Numbered from the stretch's first letter, positions 1 through 5,657 are shown. The stretch: 10,646 bases of DNA from Chelonobacter sp006228105 (GCF_006228105.1 NZ_VDHH01000120.1), one strand, 5' to 3'. Translations and numbers: made by a program. The notes: a model not told the origin generated them from the sequence alone.

Positions 1-30
1 GCGATTATATATCGCCCCGAACTGCACATT
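1..30 (+). repeat. Intergenic hairpin repeat, copy 1
   Basis: GCGAT and ATCGC form a 5-bp hairpin with a TATAT loop, followed by CCCCGAACTGCACATT. The whole 30 bp aligns with the complement of 4328-4358, which has a longer stem and ends in an exact uptake signal; here the uptake signal is degenerate (CTGCACATT). It is probably a decayed copy of a small intergenic element or an old terminator. The left end of the window cuts off any upstream gene it may have served. Confidence 0.4.
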
Positions 31-55
31 GCATTTTTTGTTATTAATTGCTTAT

Positions 56-64
56 ACCGCACTT
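56..64 (-). other. DNA uptake signal (core AAGTGCGGT)
   Basis: ACCGCACTT on the plus strand is the exact reverse complement of the 9-bp Hin-type uptake signal, which competence machinery of H. influenzae-like Pasteurellaceae recognises on incoming DNA. It lies 8 bp from a GGCGGAT/ATCCGCC hairpin (73-91) downstream of the porin gene. Confidence 0.9.
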
Positions 65-72
65 CGTAAACT

Positions 73-91
73 GGCGGATAGCTAATCCGCC
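73..91. terminator. Hairpin, possible terminator
   Basis: GGCGGAT (73-79) pairs with ATCCGCC (85-91) over a 5-nt loop. No clear T-run follows on either strand. It may be a back-up or bidirectional terminator behind the porin gene, or part of the hairpin-plus-uptake-signal repeat seen elsewhere in the window. Confidence 0.4.
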
Positions 92-104
92 CAAGTCTTC
101 CGCG

Positions 105-136
105 CAAAAACGAAAAGGTCGGCATAAGCCGACCTT
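105..136 (-). terminator. Rho-independent terminator of the porin gene
   Basis: AAGGTCGGC (115-123) and GCCGACCTT (128-136) form a perfect 9-bp stem with a 4-nt loop. Read on the minus strand the stem is followed by TTCGTTTTT. It sits 29 bp beyond the porin stop codon, as expected for a highly expressed porin. Confidence 0.92.
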
Positions 137-164
137 GTTTAATGTTTTCTGTGTTAACAGATGA

Positions 165-1256
165 TTAGAAGAATACGCGTAAGCCTACGCCAATTTTGTT
201 GTCAGTTGTTTTATTTTTAGATTCAACACCTTTATATTTGAAAGAACCACCTTCCAAATATGTCACAACATTTTTGTGGATTTTATAATCTGCACCTAAA
301 ATCCAAGCATTCAACTTGACATCTTCATCGCCATCAACATCTTTGGTTGCTTTACCCCAAATATACTCACCGTAAACAGAGGCATTCTCTAAGTATTGGT
401 ATTTAACACCCAGTTCAATTTCACGAATTTTGCCAAATTGAGTTTGAGTTGCTTTACCATCATCTTTCTTAACAACGCGGTATGTTACACCATAAGCATC
501 GCTATTGGTTTTACGTTGTGCATAATCAACACCGATTGAGAATTTGTCATAAGACAATTCCAAACCAGTTGTAAAGCCTTTTTCTTTGTAAGATTTAGCT
601 TCTGCAGTAACAGTAGGAGCAACCGCTCTATTATCTAAGCTGTAGCCGATATCAAATTTAACACCTAAATCACCAAATTTGTTATTGTAGAACGCACCCA
701 CTACATAACCATTGTTATTTTTAGTGTTTTTAGTTGCCAGGATATTTCCGTCTTTATCTTTTAAATCTGTAGCTTTAGCTGAGCTACCGAACAAGTAGTC
801 TGCACCGAAACCAAAGCCACCAAAGGTATCAGAACGGAAGTGAACCACTTTGTCACCTGAGTCAGTTACTTTATTGATGCCACCTAAGTTATAAGTGTAA
901 TCAGAAACACCAACTTCATCCCCAGTAGTCAGTTGTTTACCAAATGTCAATCTGCCGATGCCATCTTGTTTAAAACCAGCCCATAAACGTGCTGTTTTTA
1001 CTGAGCTATCAAAATCCGGACGAACTTCAAGTTGTCCAATCGCGCTTAAGCCGCTGCCTAAGTCTTGTGACGCATTAACAGTGATACGTGAACCGCTGTT
1101 TTTTAAATCTGTACGTTTATCAGTTTCTTTTTGTAAAAGTAAACGAACGGAACCGCCAACTTCTACTTTAGAACCGTCTTGGTCATAAACCACTGCTGCA
1201 TTTGCGGAAGTTGCTGCTACCGCTGCTACTGCTAAAGCTACTAATGTCTTTTTCAT
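165..1256 (-). CDS. ompP2: OmpP2-like trimeric general porin
   Basis: A 363-residue outer-membrane porin that lets small hydrophilic solutes through. A signal peptide of about 20 residues (MKKTL..., hydrophobic Ala/Val core, cleavage after SANA) leads to a mature start AVVYDQDG, very like H. influenzae P2. The body has alternating aromatic and polar strands, GSRI, LWAGF and LTFGKQ blocks typical of Gram-negative porins, and ends in LRVFF, the C-terminal aromatic signature read by the Bam complex. Length matches the P2 family. A weak ribosome site (AAAGG, 1266-1270) lies 9 nt before the ATG. Lys- and Asp-rich segments near residues 160-180 and 260-275 look like surface loops, which vary between strains in this family. 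Regulation is probably from the long AT-rich upstream region. Family assignment is firm; the P2 name is by similarity. Confidence 0.9.
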   Translation of the reverse strand: MKKTLVALAVAAVAATSANAAVVYDQDGSKVEVGGSVRLLLQKETDKRTDLKNSGSRITVNASQDLGSGLSAIGQLEVRPDFDSSVKTARLWAGFKQDGIGRLTFGKQLTTGDEVGVSDYTYNLGGINKVTDSGDKVVHFRSDTFGGFGFGADYLFGSSAKATDLKDKDGNILATKNTKNNNGYVVGAFYNNKFGDLGVKFDIGYSLDNRAVAPTVTAEAKSYKEKGFTTGLELSYDKFSIGVDYAQRKTNSDAYGVTYRVVKKDDGKATQTQFGKIREIELGVKYQYLENASVYGEYIWGKATKDVDGDEDVKLNAWILGADYKIHKNVVTYLEGGSFKYKGVESKNKTTDNKIGVGLRVFF

Positions 1257-1381
1257 GATAGTCTGCCTTTTTACTTTAATTTAAAATGAATTTATCTATG
1301 TTGCTAGTGCATAAATAAACGGAACTTAATTGAACTTTACATTAATTATGTTGTCCAACTCGGTTTTTAATTTCCGAGGTC

Positions 1382-1410
1382 ATACTGACAGAATCCATTT
1401 TTCGTGTCAA
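1382..1410 (-). promoter_or_regulatory. Candidate porin promoter
   Basis: On the minus strand TTGACA (1405-1410) is an exact -35 box. With a 17-bp spacer the -10 position reads CAGTAT (1382-1387), a poor match. If used, the mRNA leader would be about 120 nt and contain the CTCGG/CCGAG hairpin at 1359-1378, so post-transcriptional control by a small RNA is conceivable. Other AT-rich -10 candidates exist further upstream. Confidence 0.35.
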
Positions 1411-1651
1411 CCCTAGCCCGCCTTTAGAAAATAAACAGCAATGCTATATATTTCAATATATTAAGATAAACGATTGCTCACCAATGAGCGTTTTACATAC
1501 AAACAACCCCTACTTTTGGAGTGTTTTATTCATCACTTACTTTGTAAATTATGTTGCATTTTAACATAACATATTGATTTTAAATAAATAAAATAAATTA
1601 GCACTTTAAGAAATATCAATAAATAAACACCAAAAGTAAAGTTCAACTTTT

Positions 1652-1673
1652 TTATGTGATCAAGATCATATTT
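1652..1673. promoter_or_regulatory. CRP (or CRP/FNR-type) binding site
   Basis: TGTGA-TCAAGA-TCATA fits the CRP consensus TGTGA-N6-TCACA with a single mismatch in the second half, and the flanks are A/T rich. The core GTGAT-N4-ATCAT also resembles FNR half sites (one mismatch each), so either regulator could bind. It is nearly 400 bp from the porin start. The nearest plus-strand promoter-like pair is CTGACA (1674-1679) and TGTAAT (1696-1701), but no gene follows it. The target is therefore unclear. Confidence 0.6.
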
Positions 1674-1798
1674 CTGACAGAAAGATACTTTCCAATGTAA
1701 TTTAGTATTTATGTTTTCCCTATCATGTTGCTACAAAACAATAAAACGGCATAAATCAATAAAATTCTGCCCGGACTTTCAACAAATTGCTGTGATTA

Positions 1799-1807
1799 AA
1801 GTGCGGT
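1799..1807 (+). other. DNA uptake signal
   Basis: Exact AAGTGCGGT in non-coding DNA between the porin upstream region and the heptamer repeat. Confidence 0.9.
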
Positions 1808-1905
1808 CTAACACTTGACCTATTGCTTCAACAAACATGAATACAATTATTATTAATAATGTTAATTTCATTTTTCTTTCTCATTTGTTAGTTCACAAAG
1901 GAAAA

Positions 1906-1940
1906 TTGTTGATTGTTGATTGTTGATTGTTGATTGTTGG
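1906..1940 (+). repeat. Heptamer tandem repeat (TTGTTGA)4 plus TTGTTGG
   Basis: Four perfect TTGTTGA units are followed by one TTGTTGG unit. The array sits at the edge of the first DUF29 repeat copy, about 85 bp past that gene's terminator, and is outside any supported gene. The second repeat copy has only one recognisable TTGTTGA unit (3119-3125) at the equivalent place. Low-copy repeats like this can change length by strand slippage. Confidence 0.85.
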
Positions 1941-2025
1941 TTATTCTTTGACGGTGGACGATGGACGGTGTGGGTTTGCCACCTCGTGCCCGCTGTCCTT
2001 GGGGATAGGGTTTGTAGTGACAACC

Positions 2026-2049
2026 AAAAAGCCACCGTGGTTGGTGGCT
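2026..2049 (-). terminator. Rho-independent terminator of DUF29 copy A
   Basis: On the minus strand AGCCACC and GGTGGCT form a 7-bp stem with a 6-nt loop, followed by a run of five T. It starts 8 bp after the stop codon and is conserved in copy B. Confidence 0.9.
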
Positions 2050-2056
2050 TGGGGAG

Positions 2057-2491
2057 TTATGGTAGGAAGTCTGGGTCGAGGATTTCGTCGAGTGTCCAGA
2101 TTGGGCTGGTAGGGAAGTGCGACACCTCAAAGCCAGTCTCTTTAGACGCCCCCAATACAGCCAATTTCCAACACTTCAGTAAAGTATCGTTATTTGCCAA
2201 CTTGTGTTTAAGTGATGGAGAGTCGTCAAATAACCCCTCAATTTCATTCCGCTGCTCTGCTATGGTTAGTTGCCAGCTTCTGCCTTGGTATGTAGGTTGA
2301 TATTTCCATTTTAACAGGTGCATAATCAACACTTTCAAGCGACTACGTAACGCCGACAGTTCACTTCTACCCATGCACTCTATCTCCTCAATCAAGTTTT
2401 CTAAGTCTAACTGGTTGAAAGCGCCGTCCTTCAATAGACGTGCTTGGTCGTTGACCCAGCCATAAAAATCTTCGTTATATCCAATGCTCAT
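2057..2491 (-). CDS. DUF29-domain protein, copy A
   Basis: A 144-residue soluble protein of unknown function. The N-terminal half (MSIGYNEDFYGW, LDxENLIEE, MGRSELSALRS, HLLKWKYQP) and the later SW-LTI-QR and SPSLK motifs fit the DUF29 family at its usual length. I chose the ATG at 2491, not an upstream Met in frame, because GAGGAGAGGTGG lies directly before it and the upstream extension would run through a conserved inverted repeat. By my hand alignment about 100 of 144 residues match copy B. The first 67 and last 16 residues are close to identical and most differences fall in residues 68-125. It appears to be a monocistronic unit with its own promoter and terminator. Function is unknown; the near-identical ends suggest recombination with relatives. 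Confidence 0.85.
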   Translation of the reverse strand: MSIGYNEDFYGWVNDQARLLKDGAFNQLDLENLIEEIECMGRSELSALRSRLKVLIMHLLKWKYQPTYQGRSWQLTIAEQRNEIEGLFDDSPSLKHKLANNDTLLKCWKLAVLGASKETGFEVSHFPTSPIWTLDEILDPDFLP

Positions 2492-2521
2492 ATCCACCTC
2501 TCCTCTAGCAGTTATGTATTT

Positions 2522-2551
2522 ATAATGCCCCCTTACGGGGGCATTGGTCAA
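2522..2551 (-). promoter_or_regulatory. DUF29 copy A promoter with inverted repeat in the spacer
   Basis: On the minus strand TTGACC (2546-2551), an 18-bp spacer and CATTAT (2522-2527) form a plausible promoter. Transcription would begin about 24 nt before the ATG. The inverted repeat AATGCCCCC-GTAA-GGGGGCATT (2524-2545) fills the spacer and enters the -10 box. The same arrangement, with a different 4-base loop, precedes copy B. It may be an operator, or an RNA hairpin of a read-through transcript; no T-run follows, so it is not a classic terminator. Confidence 0.55.
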
Positions 2552-2563
2552 GGGTGGTTGTAG

Positions 2564-3103
2564 TGATCCACTAATTTAACAGCCCCGAATAAGTTGTTTT
2601 GTAAAAACGGGCGGTAAGCCATTATTGTAGTGGTGCAGACGGATGTAATTATAGTACATACTCTTTCACATCCGTTACCGCACTTTCAAATGTGCTATAA
2701 CCACCCCTTGCCATCTATTCCCATTTAAAACTACGGAACCAACGCTCCATCAGGGCGTTATCCCAGCAGTTTCCATGGCGGCTCATACTTTGGGTTAATC
2801 CGTGTTTTTTCACGCAGGTTGTAAACAAATCGCTACCGTAAATACTGCCTTGGTCAGAGTGAAACTAACCACAAAGTACCGTTGTCTCTTTATCCTGAGC
2901 AAATTGTCTGTCCAATATATTATCAAATCGTTTTCCTCCATCCTTACTATGGTCACACCATTTTCGAGGCTGTTTACTGCATAACCCTATTTTTTCATCA
3001 ACTTAGCGGCTGAATAAAGGCTGATAAAAATGCCTTGTGCCGCCAGTTGTGTTTTCATCGTTCGCTTTCCGGCAGATACCTCTTCCGCTTTGAAAGCCGC
3101 ATC
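2564..3103 (-). pseudogene. Decayed IS3-family transposase (OrfB) remnant
   Basis: Read on the minus strand in shifting frames this is the OrfB part of an IS3-family element. It begins with an HTH_21-like segment (SAGKRTMKTQLAAQ, then LYSAAKLMKK), continues with RQFAQDKETTVLCG, then jumps straight to HSDQGSIYGSDLF and CWDNALMERWF, and ends NYIRLHHYNNG. The middle of the catalytic core, including the first Asp region, has been deleted. Stops occur at 2987-2989, 2865-2867 and 2715-2717 (TAG for the expected Trp codon), and a one-base loss lies near 2651. The second catalytic Asp (about 2853-2855) and the final Glu (2745-2747) remain. The right end may be at TGATCCACTAATTTAACA (2564-2581), but no matching inverted end is present near 3103, so the other end is lost. 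The element is inactive. Confidence 0.88.
2677..2685 (-). other. DNA uptake signal inside the transposase remnant
   Basis: Exact reverse complement of AAGTGCGGT. It falls in the transposase codons for ESAV, so it may have arisen within the insertion sequence and not by insertion. Confidence 0.85.
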
Positions 3104-3202
3104 GAAGGAAATTGTTATTTGTTGACTGTTCTTTGACGGTGGACGGTGTGGGTTTGCCACCTCGTGCCCACTGTCCTTAGGGATAGGGTTTGTAGTGACA
3201 AC

Positions 3203-3227
3203 AAAAAAGCCACCGTGGTTGGTGGCT
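3203..3227 (-). terminator. Rho-independent terminator of DUF29 copy B
   Basis: AGCCACC/GGTGGCT 7-bp stem (3208-3214 with 3221-3227) and six T on the minus strand, 8 bp after the stop codon. Confidence 0.9.
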
Positions 3228-3234
3228 TGGGGAG

Positions 3235-3669
3235 TTATGGTAGGAAGTCTGGGTCGAGGATTTCGTCGAGTGTCCAGATTGGGCTGGCTGGGAATGAGTT
3301 GACCGAGTGTCCTGTTTCTTTGGACGCAAAGCGAATGGCAGCGCCCCAGACCTGTTCAACAAACGCATCCTGTTTCATTTTGTATTTCAAAGACGGGGAT
3401 ACGACAAGTAGGTCACCTATATCCTCACGTTGAACGTCGATTGTCAACCTCCAGCTAGTGCTTTGCAGTGCCGGCTGATACTTCCACTTTAACAAGTGTG
3501 CAATTAACACTCTTAACCGACTACGTAACGCCGACAACTCACTTCTGCCCATGCTCTCTACCTCTTCAATTAAGTTCTCGACATCTAACTGACTAAGCGC
3601 TCCCGATTTTAACAGACGCGCTTGTTCATTCACCCAACCATAAAAATCTTCGTTATATCCAATGCTCAT
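3235..3669 (-). CDS. DUF29-domain protein, copy B
   Basis: A 144-residue paralogue of the gene at 2057-2491, same length without gaps. The DUF29 signature blocks are present (FYGWVN, LDVENLIEE, MGRSELSALRSRL, HLLKWKYQP, SPSLK). Residues 17-67 differ by mostly conservative changes, residues 68-125 carry most of the replacements (GLFDDSPSLK against DLLVVSPSLK, and an unlike segment after it), and the last 16 residues are identical. The ATG at 3669 is preceded by GAGGAGAAG at good distance. A longer frame upstream exists only because the inverted-repeat leader happens to be open. The preceding gene ends 67 bp upstream in the same direction, so read-through is possible alongside the gene's own promoter. 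Biochemical role unknown. Confidence 0.85.
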   Translation of the reverse strand: MSIGYNEDFYGWVNEQARLLKSGALSQLDVENLIEEVESMGRSELSALRSRLRVLIAHLLKWKYQPALQSTSWRLTIDVQREDIGDLLVVSPSLKYKMKQDAFVEQVWGAAIRFASKETGHSVNSFPASPIWTLDEILDPDFLP

Positions 3670-3699
3670 ATCTACTTCTCCTCTAGCAGTTATGTACGT

Positions 3700-3729
3700 A
3701 TAATGCCCCCGAAAGGGGGCATTGGTCAA
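3700..3729 (-). promoter_or_regulatory. DUF29 copy B promoter with inverted repeat in the spacer
   Basis: TTGACC (3724-3729) and CATTAT (3700-3705) on the minus strand, 18-bp spacer. The inverted repeat AATGCCCCC-N4-GGGGGCATT covers 3702-3723. Both 9-base arms are unchanged from copy A, while all four loop bases are changed as a block (TTTC against GTAA on the minus strand). Confidence 0.55.
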
Positions 3730-3736
3730 GGGGTGG

Positions 3737-4111
3737 TTATAGTACCCATCCCATGTCTTTTCTGATTTTTGCACGAGCCTTCTCTTCGTTAGCTTCACGT
3801 TTTTCTGCTTTCTTAATCGCATTCAACTTCGCACGTTCAACCAAAAACTCTGTTACACTACCATCCGTCCAGTCCTCAAAACGCTTTCCGTAGATAGTCA
3901 ACGTTCTCTCATCCATTTCTCCGATTTTGAGATTTTTGACAAACTCGGTCACCTCAAAGCTGACTGTTGAAAGCTCTTTAGGGCATGAAAACCAGATTTC
4001 GTCCATGTTGATTGGCTCAATCTTGCAGATTTCTTTGTCTTTGAGTACTCTAAATCGGTTCATTTCACTCACCAGAGGTGGCAAGTGGTTGTTAATTACA
4101 GTGTATAACAT
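3737..4111 (-). CDS. Hypothetical protein, unrecognised
   Basis: I do not recognise this protein. From the ATG at 4111 it is 124 residues. That start has AAGG five bases upstream, whereas an earlier ATG at 4177 (146 residues) has GGAG only two bases away. Visible features are a central Trp/Asp-containing segment (DEIWFSCPKE, RFEDWTDG) and a strongly charged Lys/Glu/Ala C-terminus that should form a long helix (residues about 92-118), ending MGWVL. No signal peptide or membrane segment. It runs into the leader of DUF29 copy B, and a remnant of its last codons also sits upstream of copy A, so it was part of the ancestral duplicated unit. A nucleic-acid-binding or phage-derived protein is possible but not shown. 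Confidence 0.6.
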   Translation of the reverse strand: MLYTVINNHLPPLVSEMNRFRVLKDKEICKIEPINMDEIWFSCPKELSTVSFEVTEFVKNLKIGEMDERTLTIYGKRFEDWTDGSVTEFLVERAKLNAIKKAEKREANEEKARAKIRKDMGWVL

Positions 4112-4270
4112 ATCTACCTTAAGGTTTAACTCACATGTGAGGTCGTATGCGTTAACAAATCCCAAATTCGACAACATAACTCCAGACGAAAAAGTGGCAG
4201 CGGGAGCTGCGAACTATTTACAACCTCTTGAAGGTTTTGTGGGTACAAAACAATAGATAATTACCTCCTA

Positions 4271-4504
4271 CTAGGGTCTGACTGCCGCAGTAAAAAATAA
4301 ACATTTAATCAATAGCAGAAAACTAAGAAGTGCGGTTCGGGTGGATATATAATCCGCCTCTGCTGCACCAACAAGTTCAAGCGTTTTAAGCTTAATTAGA
4401 ACATTGTCTAATCCTATAGCCGCAAAAACGGTTGCCTCATACTTAACCTTGTACGGCTTGCCCTGCAAATTTCTCGGTACTGTTAGCCGATATTTCTGCC
4501 ACAA
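4271..4504 (-). CDS. Doubtful small reading frame, possible gene fragment
   Basis: A 77-codon frame starting at TTG with no good ribosome site. The first 55 residues (WQKYRLTVPRNLQGKPYKVKYEA, shortened here: WQKYRLTVPR, then KVKYEATVFAA and KLKTLELVGAAEADY) look protein-like. The rest is translated from a hairpin and uptake signal and turns into a hydrophobic tail. It may be the end of a truncated gene whose terminator is the hairpin at 4340-4358, or no gene at all. I recognise no family. Confidence 0.2.
   Translation of the reverse strand: MWQKYRLTVPRNLQGKPYKVKYEATVFAAIGLDNVLIKLKTLELVGAAEADYISTRTALLSFLLLIKCLFFTAAVRP
4328..4358 (-). repeat. Intergenic hairpin plus uptake signal, copy 2
   Basis: An exact AAGTGCGGT (4328-4336) is followed by GGTGGAT/ATCCGCC (4340-4346 with 4352-4358, one G-U pair, ATATA loop). 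On the minus strand the order is hairpin then CCCGAACCGCACTT, which aligns with 1-30. It may act as a weak terminator for the minus-strand fragment. Confidence 0.55.
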
Positions 4505-4569
4505 TAGTGCATGAAATTATTTAAAAAAAGTCTTACACTAAGCACTACTTTTTCATTCAGGAGAATATT

Positions 4570-5586
4570 ATGGCGATTTTAGTTACCGGCGGTGCCGGTT
4601 ATATCGGGTCACACACAGTAGTCGAGCTGTTGCAAGATAATCAAGAGGTGATCATTCTCGACAATTTGTGCAATTCTTCACAGAAATCCCTGCAACGGGT
4701 TGAAATTATCACCGGCAAAAAACCAACGTTTTATCAAGGGGATATTCTCGATTCGCATATTTTGCAAACTATTTTCCAACAACATTCGATTGATTCAGTG
4801 ATCCATTTTGCCGGCTTGAAAGCCGTTGGCGAAAGTGTGCGTAAACCGATCGAATATTATCAAAACAATGTGCAAGGCACGATTAACCTGCTGCTGGAGA
4901 TGCGCAAAGCGGACGTGTTTAATATTGTGTTCAGCTCTTCCGCCACCGTGTACGGCGATCCGGAAATTGTACCGATTACCGAAAACTGCAAAGTCGGTGG
5001 CACCACTAATCCCTACGGCACGTCTAAATTAATGGTGGAACAAATTTTAGCGGATGCAGCCAAATCCGATCCGCGTTGGAGCATGATGATTCTGCGCTAT
5101 TTCAATCCGGTCGGTGCGCATAAGAGCGGTTTGATCGGTGAAGACCCGAACGGCATTCCAAACAACCTGCTGCCGTTTATCAGCCAAGTGGCGATCGGCA
5201 AATTGCCGCAACTGTCGATTTTCGGCAGCGACTACAACACCCCGGACGGCACCGGCGTGCGCGACTATATCCATGTGGTCGATTTGGCATTGGGGCATTT
5301 AAAAGCGCTTGCCAAACACAAAAACGACAGCGGCTTGCATATCTATAATTTGGGCACCGGCATCGGTTATTCGGTGTTGGATATGGTGAAAGCCTTTGAG
5401 CAAGCTAACGATATCAGCATTGCATATAAATTGGTCGAGCGCCGCCCGGGCGATATTGCCACTTGTTATTCCGACCCAAGTTTAGCCGCCGAACAGCTGG
5501 GATGGAAAACGCAATATTCGTTGCAACAAATGATGCAAGACACTTGGAATTGGCAAAAAAACAATCCAAACGGCTATCGCGATTAA
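4570..5586 (+). CDS. galE: UDP-glucose 4-epimerase
   Basis: Interconverts UDP-glucose and UDP-galactose using tightly bound NAD in the cytoplasm. It feeds the Leloir pathway and, in Pasteurellaceae, supplies UDP-galactose for lipooligosaccharide. The 338-residue length is standard. The N-terminus has the Rossmann motif TGGAGYIGSH (residues 6-15) and DNL after the second strand. The catalytic set is SSSATVYG (Ser122-124) with Tyr149 and Lys153 in PYGTSK, the same numbering as E. coli GalE. GVRDYIHVVD and RRPGD blocks for UDP-sugar binding follow. AGGAG lies 7 nt before the ATG. No other gal genes are nearby; ampG follows 71 bp downstream in the same direction. The neighbouring DUF29 region is on the opposite strand. 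Identification is firm. Confidence 0.97.
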   Translation: MAILVTGGAGYIGSHTVVELLQDNQEVIILDNLCNSSQKSLQRVEIITGKKPTFYQGDILDSHILQTIFQQHSIDSVIHFAGLKAVGESVRKPIEYYQNNVQGTINLLLEMRKADVFNIVFSSSATVYGDPEIVPITENCKVGGTTNPYGTSKLMVEQILADAAKSDPRWSMMILRYFNPVGAHKSGLIGEDPNGIPNNLLPFISQVAIGKLPQLSIFGSDYNTPDGTGVRDYIHVVDLALGHLKALAKHKNDSGLHIYNLGTGIGYSVLDMVKAFEQANDISIAYKLVERRPGDIATCYSDPSLAAEQLGWKTQYSLQQMMQDTWNWQKNNPNGYRD

Positions 5587-5594
5587 CCTTTAAC

Positions 5595-5618
5595 GGGCAG
5601 ACGACTGAGAATCTGCCC
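5595..5618 (+). terminator. Hairpin after galE, possible weak terminator
   Basis: GGGCAGA (5595-5601) pairs with TCTGCCC (5612-5618) over a 10-nt loop, 8 bp after the galE stop. It is followed by A/T-rich sequence with no tight T-run, so partial termination with read-through to ampG is likely. Confidence 0.45.
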
Positions 5619-5657
5619 TGAAATACACCATTTTATCTATTTTATTGGGGTCGCCTT

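Larger units (their letters stand above)
1257..1905. other. Long AT-rich intergenic region upstream of the porin
   Basis: I see no gene here on either strand. The stretch holds a candidate porin promoter (about 1382-1410, minus), a CTCGG/CCGAG hairpin (1359-1378) and a 7-bp-arm inverted repeat TTATGTT-N7-AACATAA (1549-1569). It also holds a 13-bp palindrome AAAGTTCAACTTT (1638-1650), a CRP-like site (1652-1673) and an uptake signal (1799-1807). The inverted pair TGAACTTTAC (1331-1340) and GTAAAGTTCA (1636-1645) lies about 300 bp apart. A small RNA cannot be excluded. Confidence 0.6.
1943..2563 (-). repeat. Direct repeat copy A (DUF29 cassette)
   Basis: This block aligns end to end with 3127-3741: leader, DUF29 coding region, terminator and about 85 bp beyond. 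The outer parts are nearly identical; about 140 bp around the 3' end differ by roughly three bases by eye. The middle of the coding region has diverged strongly. Copy A carries one extra 7-bp unit (GATGGAC, near 1957-1966). The upstream edge still matches the last codons of the small gene that precedes copy B, so the duplicated unit once included part of that gene. Confidence 0.85.
3127..3741 (-). repeat. Direct repeat copy B (DUF29 cassette)
   Basis: Second copy of the block at 1943-2563, same orientation. Leader, first third of the gene, last codons, terminator and distal spacer are nearly identical to copy A; the internal coding segment differs. Copy B lacks the extra heptamer and the TTGTTGA array, and keeps the intact upstream gene. 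Confidence 0.85.
4178..4569. other. Intergenic region between the hypothetical gene and galE
   Basis: It holds small inverted repeats GCAGC-GGGA-GCTGC (near 4198-4211) and AACCT-N5-AGGTT (near 4222-4236), which could be operators for the minus-strand gene. It also holds an uptake signal with hairpin (4328-4358), a doubtful minus-strand frame (4271-4504) and the galE leader with its ribosome site AGGAG. I find no convincing -35/-10 pair for galE; AT-rich sequence at 4511-4540 is the likeliest place. Confidence 0.5.

Noticed and set aside
958..1188. Plus-strand frame of 76 codons inside the porin gene
   Set aside because: It lies antisense to a clear porin, has no ribosome site and no recognisable motif; it is a shadow of the porin codons.
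1906..1940. CRISPR array or phase-variable coding repeat
   Set aside because: Units are 7 bp with no spacers, so not CRISPR; no supported gene reads through them, so coding phase variation is not shown.
1888..2130. Minus-strand 80-codon frame with NNQQ repeats
   Set aside because: It overlaps the DUF29 terminator and simply translates the heptamer array and the 3' end of DUF29 in another frame; copy B does not keep it intact.
1920..2300. Plus-strand 126-codon frame opposite DUF29 copy A
   Set aside because: Antisense to a conserved gene and running through its terminator; the copy B counterpart has a different sequence after the shared part.
2524..2545. Classic rho-independent terminator at the AATGCCCCC inverted repeat
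   Set aside because: The stem is strong, but neither strand has a T-run after it at either copy, and it coincides with promoter-like boxes.
2492..2551. Longer DUF29 start adding 20 residues (MTNAPVRGHY...)
   Set aside because: The extension is open in both copies, but it passes through the inverted repeat and the putative -10 box, and the strong ribosome site is directly before the later ATG at 2491.
2802..2984. Plus-strand 60-codon frame in the insertion sequence remnant
   Set aside because: Antisense to transposase codons that read HSDQGS and neighbouring motifs on the minus strand.
5047..5298. Minus-strand frame inside galE, and similar frames inside ampG (5846-6117, 6560-6839) and dnaQ (10044-10298)
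   Set aside because: These mirror strongly conserved genes and have no independent ribosome sites or family motifs.
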